A stretch of DNA of 64,000 nt from Scatomorpha stercorigallinarum (lineage in GTDB: Bacteria > Bacillota > Clostridia > Oscillospirales > Oscillospiraceae), in contig CALXGN010000006.1 of assembly GCA_944387865.1 (NCBI GenBank), forward strand, positions 1 to 64,000, in the 5' to 3' direction. The number at the start of each line of letters is the position of its first letter. The stretch's first letter is position 1. The notes beneath the pieces are model-generated. The model was not told where the DNA came from. It did no database searches and was given only the letters and a program-made list of their open reading frames with translations. Of this stretch, positions 60,490 to 64,000 are shown piece by piece. The position numbers were made by a program, and so were the translations under genes.

Positions 60490-61419
60490 ATGGCCGGAGA
60501 GACAAAGAAATACAGCGGCGAGCCGCTGAAGCTGGAGATGCCGATGCGCATCCTGAAGGCGCTGCACAGCGCCACGGCTCCGGGGGACATGACGAGCGCC
60601 GAGCTGGAAAAGCAGCGGCGCAGCCAGGAGCTCCTCGGGCAGCTCGCCGCTCCCATGGCAGGGCTCAGCTGGGAGGAGTTTTCCCTTTCCGGGATGAAGG
60701 CCGCCTGGATGCGCCTGGAGCGGCCGCACCGGCACGCGCGCTGCGTGCTCTACTGCCACGGCGGCGGCTACACCAGCGGCAACCTCGGCTATTCGCGCGT
60801 CCTGGCCTCCAAGCTCGTGCGCTCCACGGGCCTGGACACGCTGAGCTTTGAATACCGCCTGGCGCCCGAGCACCCCTATCCGGCCGCGCTGGAGGACGCC
60901 TTCCGCGCCTGGGACCACCTGATGTACCTCGGCTACGGGGCAAAGGACGTGGTGCTGGCGGGGGACTCCGCCGGCGGGAACATGGCGCTGGTGCTCTGCC
61001 TGGCGCTGCGCCGCGCGGGGAGGATGCTGCCCGGCGCGCTGCTGCTGATGTCCCCCTGGACGGACATGACGGCCTCGGGCGCTTCCTACAGCGAACGCGC
61101 GGAGGCCGACCCCATCCTGACGAACGAGTATATACAAGCCGTGCGCGAGGCCTACGCGCCCGGCGCGGACTATTCACGGCCGGAATTCTCGCCGCTCTTC
61201 GGCGATTTTTCCGCCTTCCCGCCCGCGCTCATCCAGGTGGGCACGCACGAGATACTGTACTCGGACTCCGAACGCCTGGCGGAGCGCATGAAGGCGGCCG
61301 GCTGCTACTGCCGGCTGGAGGTGTGGGAGAACATGTGGCACGTTTTCCAGATGGCCCCCGCGAAGAAGTCCGCCGCGGCCATGGAGAGCATGGCGCACTT
61401 CCTGCTCGAGGTGCTCTGA
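60490..61419 (+). CDS. Alpha/beta hydrolase (HSL/acetyl-esterase type)
   Basis: This 309-residue esterase-like enzyme has the oxyanion motif CHGGGYTSGN (about residue 88). The nucleophile elbow is GDSAGGNMAL (Ser at about residue 158). The acid residue is likely in the EADPILT segment, with His in WENMWHVFQM near the C-terminus. It belongs to the hormone-sensitive lipase family of carboxylesterases. No signal peptide is visible, so it is cytoplasmic. The substrate is not predictable. Confidence 0.9.
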   Translation: MAGETKKYSGEPLKLEMPMRILKALHSATAPGDMTSAELEKQRRSQELLGQLAAPMAGLSWEEFSLSGMKAAWMRLERPHRHARCVLYCHGGGYTSGNLGYSRVLASKLVRSTGLDTLSFEYRLAPEHPYPAALEDAFRAWDHLMYLGYGAKDVVLAGDSAGGNMALVLCLALRRAGRMLPGALLLMSPWTDMTASGASYSERAEADPILTNEYIQAVREAYAPGADYSRPEFSPLFGDFSAFPPALIQVGTHEILYSDSERLAERMKAAGCYCRLEVWENMWHVFQMAPAKKSAAAMESMAHFLLEVL

Positions 61420-61484
61420 TACCCCCGGTGTAGTACGGAAATAATTTTAGAAATTTTGCGGAATTTTCCTTTTCCCGGGCTTTC

Positions 61485-61518
61485 TTGATGCAACTTTGAT
61501 GCAATCGTGGTATATTAT
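61485..61518 (+). promoter_or_regulatory. Direct repeats and -10 element before the two-component operon
   Basis: TTGATGCAA occurs twice (61485-61493 and 61496-61504), exactly 11 bp apart start to start. A TATATTAT -10 (61511-61518) follows. Direct repeats spaced by one helical turn are the normal binding layout of OmpR/PhoB-type regulators, so autoregulation is likely. Confidence 0.6.
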
Positions 61519-61539
61519 CAGCGATGGGGGGTGTGTACC

Positions 61540-62193
61540 TTGAGTACGATTCTCATCGTTGAGGACGAAAAACCGATCAATGACCTGATAAATATGAACC
61601 TCACGCAGGCCGGATACGCCTGCGTATGCGCGTATGACGGGGTAGCAGCCGCCAATCTGCTGGAGCGCGAGCGCTTCGACCTGGTGCTGCTGGACATCAT
61701 GCTCCCGGGCATCGACGGCTATGAGCTGCTCGACTACATAAAGCCCACGGAGACGCCCGTCATCTTCATCACCGCCAAGGGCAGCATGCAGGACAAGGTG
61801 CGCGGCCTGCGCCTGGGCGCGGACGATTACCTGGTAAAGCCCTTTGAGATAGTGGAGCTGCTCGCGCGCGTGGAGGCCGTGCTGCGCCGCGCGGGGAAGG
61901 GGCAGGAGGAGCTGTTCATCGACGGGCTGCGCATCGACACCCGCTCGCGCACCGTGTTCCGCGGCAGCCGCGAGATCAGCCTGACGATGAAGGAGTTCGA
62001 CCTGCTGCTGCTCTTCGTGCGCAACCGCAACATCGCCCTGTTCCGCGAGACGATATACGAGCGCGTCTGGGACAGCGAATATATGGGAGATTCCCGCACC
62101 GTTGACCTCCACGTGCAGCGCCTGCGCAAAAAGCTGCACTGGGAGGACAAGCTGAAGGCCGTATACAAGGTGGGATACAGACTTGAGATTTAA
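61540..62193 (+). CDS. OmpR/PhoB family response regulator
   Basis: The protein has 217 residues, read from TTG at 61540 behind GGGGGGTG. The receiver domain is at residues 1-~115, with phospho-acceptor D52 (LVLLDIMLPG), the acidic pair VEDEK, the switch Thr in VIFITAKG and the Lys in YLVKPFE. The C-terminal winged helix is at ~125-217 (SLTMKEFDLLLLFVRNRNIALFRETIYERVW...VDLHVQRLRKKL). It overlaps the kinase gene by 11 bases. Confidence 0.95.
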   Translation: MSTILIVEDEKPINDLINMNLTQAGYACVCAYDGVAAANLLERERFDLVLLDIMLPGIDGYELLDYIKPTETPVIFITAKGSMQDKVRGLRLGADDYLVKPFEIVELLARVEAVLRRAGKGQEELFIDGLRIDTRSRTVFRGSREISLTMKEFDLLLLFVRNRNIALFRETIYERVWDSEYMGDSRTVDLHVQRLRKKLHWEDKLKAVYKVGYRLEI

Positions 62194-63145
62194 GACCTCT
62201 CTGGAAGGCTTCCCCGTACACCTGCTGCTGATGTCCGGCTGCACCATCGCCGTGGCCATCTGCGCCGCGGCCTGCGCCGGCTACGCCACCGGCACGCTCA
62301 GCGCCAGCTACGGGGGGTACCTGGCCTTCATGCTCGGCGCTTCCGCCCTCGGCGGGCTGCTGCTGGCCTATTCCGCCTGGCTGCACAGCGGCCGCGAGCG
62401 GCGGGAACTGGAACGCTGCCGCGCGCAGGCGGAGGCCATGGGCGCGGAGATAAAAAACCTTGAGGACGCCGCCGGGCGGCGCGAGGAGTTCATCGCCTCC
62501 TTCGCCCACGAGCTGAAAACGCCGCTGACGGCCATCATCGGCTATGCGGACATGCTGCGCTCGATGGAGCTCTCGCCCAAGAACCGCTTCACCGCGGCGG
62601 GCTACATATTTTCCGAGGGCAAGCGGCTGGAGGCGCTGTCGCTGAAGCTGCTGGACCTGATCGTCGCCGGCAAGCAGGGCGTGGAGCGCAGGCGCTTCGA
62701 CGCGCCGTACCTCATCCGCGAGGTGGCGGCCGTGGCTGTGCCCTCGCTGGCGGCGGACGGCATGAAGCTGGACATGCACTGGGAGCCGGGCGAGGTGGAG
62801 ATCGAGCCCGACCTCTTCAAAACGCTGCTGATAAACCTCATCGACAACGCGCGCAAGGCCAGCCGCCGCGGGCAGAGCGTGGAGCTCTCCGGCCGCCGGG
62901 AGGACGGCGGCTACGCCTTTTACGTCACCGACCACGGGCGCGGGATGCGCCGCGAGGACCTCGACAAGATAACCGAGCCCTTTTACATGATAGACAAGTC
63001 GCGCTCCCGCGCGCAGAACGGCGCCGGGCTGGGCCTGGCGCTCTGCCAGCGCATCGCCGAGCTGCACGGCACCAGGCTCGAATACGAGAGCGAGCCCGGC
63101 AAAGGCACCACGGTGCGCGTGCTGCTCGCGGACGGTGAGCCGTGA
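62183..63145 (+). CDS. Sensor histidine kinase
   Basis: The kinase has 320 residues with a TTG start inside the end of the regulator gene. Two membrane helices (about residues 12-34 and 43-64) have almost no loop between them, so it is an intramembrane-type sensor without an extracellular domain. The phospho-accepting H109 is in FAHELKTPLTAIIGY. The ATPase motifs are LLINLIDNARKAS (N box), DHGRGM (G1) and GAGLGLALC (G2). Small sensors of this kind often work with ABC transporters or membrane partners; the next two genes encode membrane proteins. Confidence 0.93.
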   Translation: MRFKTSLEGFPVHLLLMSGCTIAVAICAAACAGYATGTLSASYGGYLAFMLGASALGGLLLAYSAWLHSGRERRELERCRAQAEAMGAEIKNLEDAAGRREEFIASFAHELKTPLTAIIGYADMLRSMELSPKNRFTAAGYIFSEGKRLEALSLKLLDLIVAGKQGVERRRFDAPYLIREVAAVAVPSLAADGMKLDMHWEPGEVEIEPDLFKTLLINLIDNARKASRRGQSVELSGRREDGGYAFYVTDHGRGMRREDLDKITEPFYMIDKSRSRAQNGAGLGLALCQRIAELHGTRLEYESEPGKGTTVRVLLADGEP

Positions 63146-63888
63146 GGGCGCGCGGCCGGGGCGCCGGGGCCTATATCATCGCGGCGCTGGTGATGCTCGC
63201 CTGCGCGCTGCTGCCGCTGCTCTTTATGCCGCGCTCGCAGGCGCCGCTGCCCTACGGCGAGGCTGAGCAGCTGGGCACGACCCGCAGCCAGAGGGCGGAG
63301 CTCTTCACGCGCTATTTTACGGACGGCGAGCTGGAGCGGCGCGGATTCGAACCCACGATGGACGAGCGCGAGGGCGTCATCGCCTGCCGCGCGCTGGCGA
63401 ACAGCGTGCTCACGGGCCTGTGCGCGGACAGTACGCTGCCGGAGCCGGCGGACGCGCAGATAAGCTACTTCTCCGTCGCCGACGGGGAGGCGCAGATCCG
63501 CGTGATGGAGTTCAACCAGCGCTGGACGGGGGACTGGAGCAACTGGTTTTCCATCCACATCGACCTGGACACGCAGGAGGTCTACCGCGCGTATATCAGC
63601 GAGCAGTGCCTGAAGAACGTTGAGGACTACAGCCTGCCGCTGCCGCGCGCGGCGGACACGGCGGAGCGCTGGTTCTCGCTGCTCGGCTGCGAGGGCGGGG
63701 CGGCCGGCGCGGACGCCGAGGACCCGCTGCCGGCGGAGACGACGGACTACGCGCAGTCCATGGAGACCGACTTCGGCATATATTACAGCGCCCCGGAGGG
63801 GGAGGCGCTGCGCTACATGGTGCACCTGAAGTACTATGCGGACGAGTACCCCTCGCTTATCAGAGACATGATGTTCACATTGCAGTGA
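63142..63888 (+). CDS. Membrane-anchored protein following the two-component genes
   Basis: The 248-residue product starts at GTG, overlapping the kinase stop by 4 bases. It has one N-terminal membrane helix (YIIAALVMLACALLPLLF, about residues 11-28), then an extracytoplasmic domain with WFSIHIDLDTQEVYRAYISEQC. No family is recognised. Tight coupling suggests a signalling accessory or the sensor's external partner. Confidence 0.7.
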   Translation: MRARGRGAGAYIIAALVMLACALLPLLFMPRSQAPLPYGEAEQLGTTRSQRAELFTRYFTDGELERRGFEPTMDEREGVIACRALANSVLTGLCADSTLPEPADAQISYFSVADGEAQIRVMEFNQRWTGDWSNWFSIHIDLDTQEVYRAYISEQCLKNVEDYSLPLPRAADTAERWFSLLGCEGGAAGADAEDPLPAETTDYAQSMETDFGIYYSAPEGEALRYMVHLKYYADEYPSLIRDMMFTLQ

Positions 63889-63900
63889 GGTGGGAGAGGG

Positions 63901-64000
63901 ATGAAAACACAGGCCATTGCGGGTCTCATAATGCTCATATTCGTCATGCTCACGCTGCTCTCGGCGAGCTGGATGGCCGTCGGGACGGACGGCCGGGAGG
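63901..64000 (+). CDS. Partial membrane or exported protein (runs off the window)
   Basis: The ATG at 63901 follows GAGGTGGGAGAGG. The first 33 codons read MKTQAIAGLIMLIFVMLTLL and on, a single hydrophobic helix, then SASWMAVGTDGRE. The frame is open to the last base. It appears to be the fourth gene of the two-component operon. Product unknown. Confidence 0.6.
   Translation, partial: MKTQAIAGLIMLIFVMLTLLSASWMAVGTDGRE

Overview
The window is a gene-dense, GC-rich chromosomal segment of a spore-forming anaerobe of the class Clostridia. An Oscillospiraceae-type gut bacterium is the most likely source. The case rests on several genes together: spore cortex-lytic SleB and a DacF-type carboxypeptidase; LL-diaminopimelate aminotransferase next to DapF; T-box leaders on aminoacyl-tRNA synthetase genes; flavodiiron FprA; oxygen-sensitive 2-hydroxyacyl-CoA dehydratase chemistry; and strong Shine-Dalgarno sequences. 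There is no rRNA, tRNA, CRISPR array, prophage or transposase. Because the DNA is GC-rich, very long antisense open frames exist across it; they were not annotated.

Layout. 0-4.5 kb: fprA, a PadR-controlled DUF1700/DUF4097 membrane protein, and a radical SAM protein. 4.5-9 kb: a MITE-like repeat, T-box-controlled valS, lgt and a small membrane protein. 9-11.5 kb: an XRE regulator, then a YtrA-type GntR/ABC operon. 11.5-22 kb: two ~0.6 kb copies of a mosaic of hairpins (11461-12089 and 21316-21963), each lying between convergent genes. Between them are a P-loop protein, pgi, dacF, T-box-thrS, a lipoprotein, sleB, an ABC-F gene behind an attenuator, and an SDR gene. 22-24 kb: ricT and holB.

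24.2-29.8 kb is the most unusual part. Six co-directional genes encode a CooC-like ATPase, two 2-hydroxyacyl-CoA dehydratase-type subunits, the dehydratase activase, a 58-residue CxxC membrane peptide, and a short protein resembling the A-cluster region of acetyl-CoA synthase beta. No CO dehydrogenase is present. This looks like a dedicated iron-sulfur/nickel-type metalloenzyme system with its own maturation factors and an unknown substrate. A DUF134/NifX-like pair with its own operator follows on the other strand.

30.7-35.7 kb: one minus-strand operon (dapF, dapL, nagB, glmM, a left-handed beta-helix protein) supplying cell-wall precursors. 35.8-39.7 kb: a heterodimeric ABC exporter behind a 23-codon leader peptide and terminator, arranged like Bacillus bmrB-bmrCD. 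39.7-47 kb: mreB-like, comF, recD2, a small export protein and uvrA. 47-52 kb: PAP2-family protein, TetR regulator, GluQ-RS and a P-type ATPase. 52-64 kb: a large SLH surface protein, an RHH/SPFH pair, a cysteine-rich conserved protein, DUF4364, asnA, a lipoprotein, an alpha/beta hydrolase, a two-component system, and a gene running off the end.

Regulation is unusually legible. Near-consensus promoters with 17-bp spacers are paired with palindromic operators for the PadR, XRE, GntR, TetR and DUF134 regulators. Two separate leader-peptide/terminator attenuators precede likely antibiotic-response genes.
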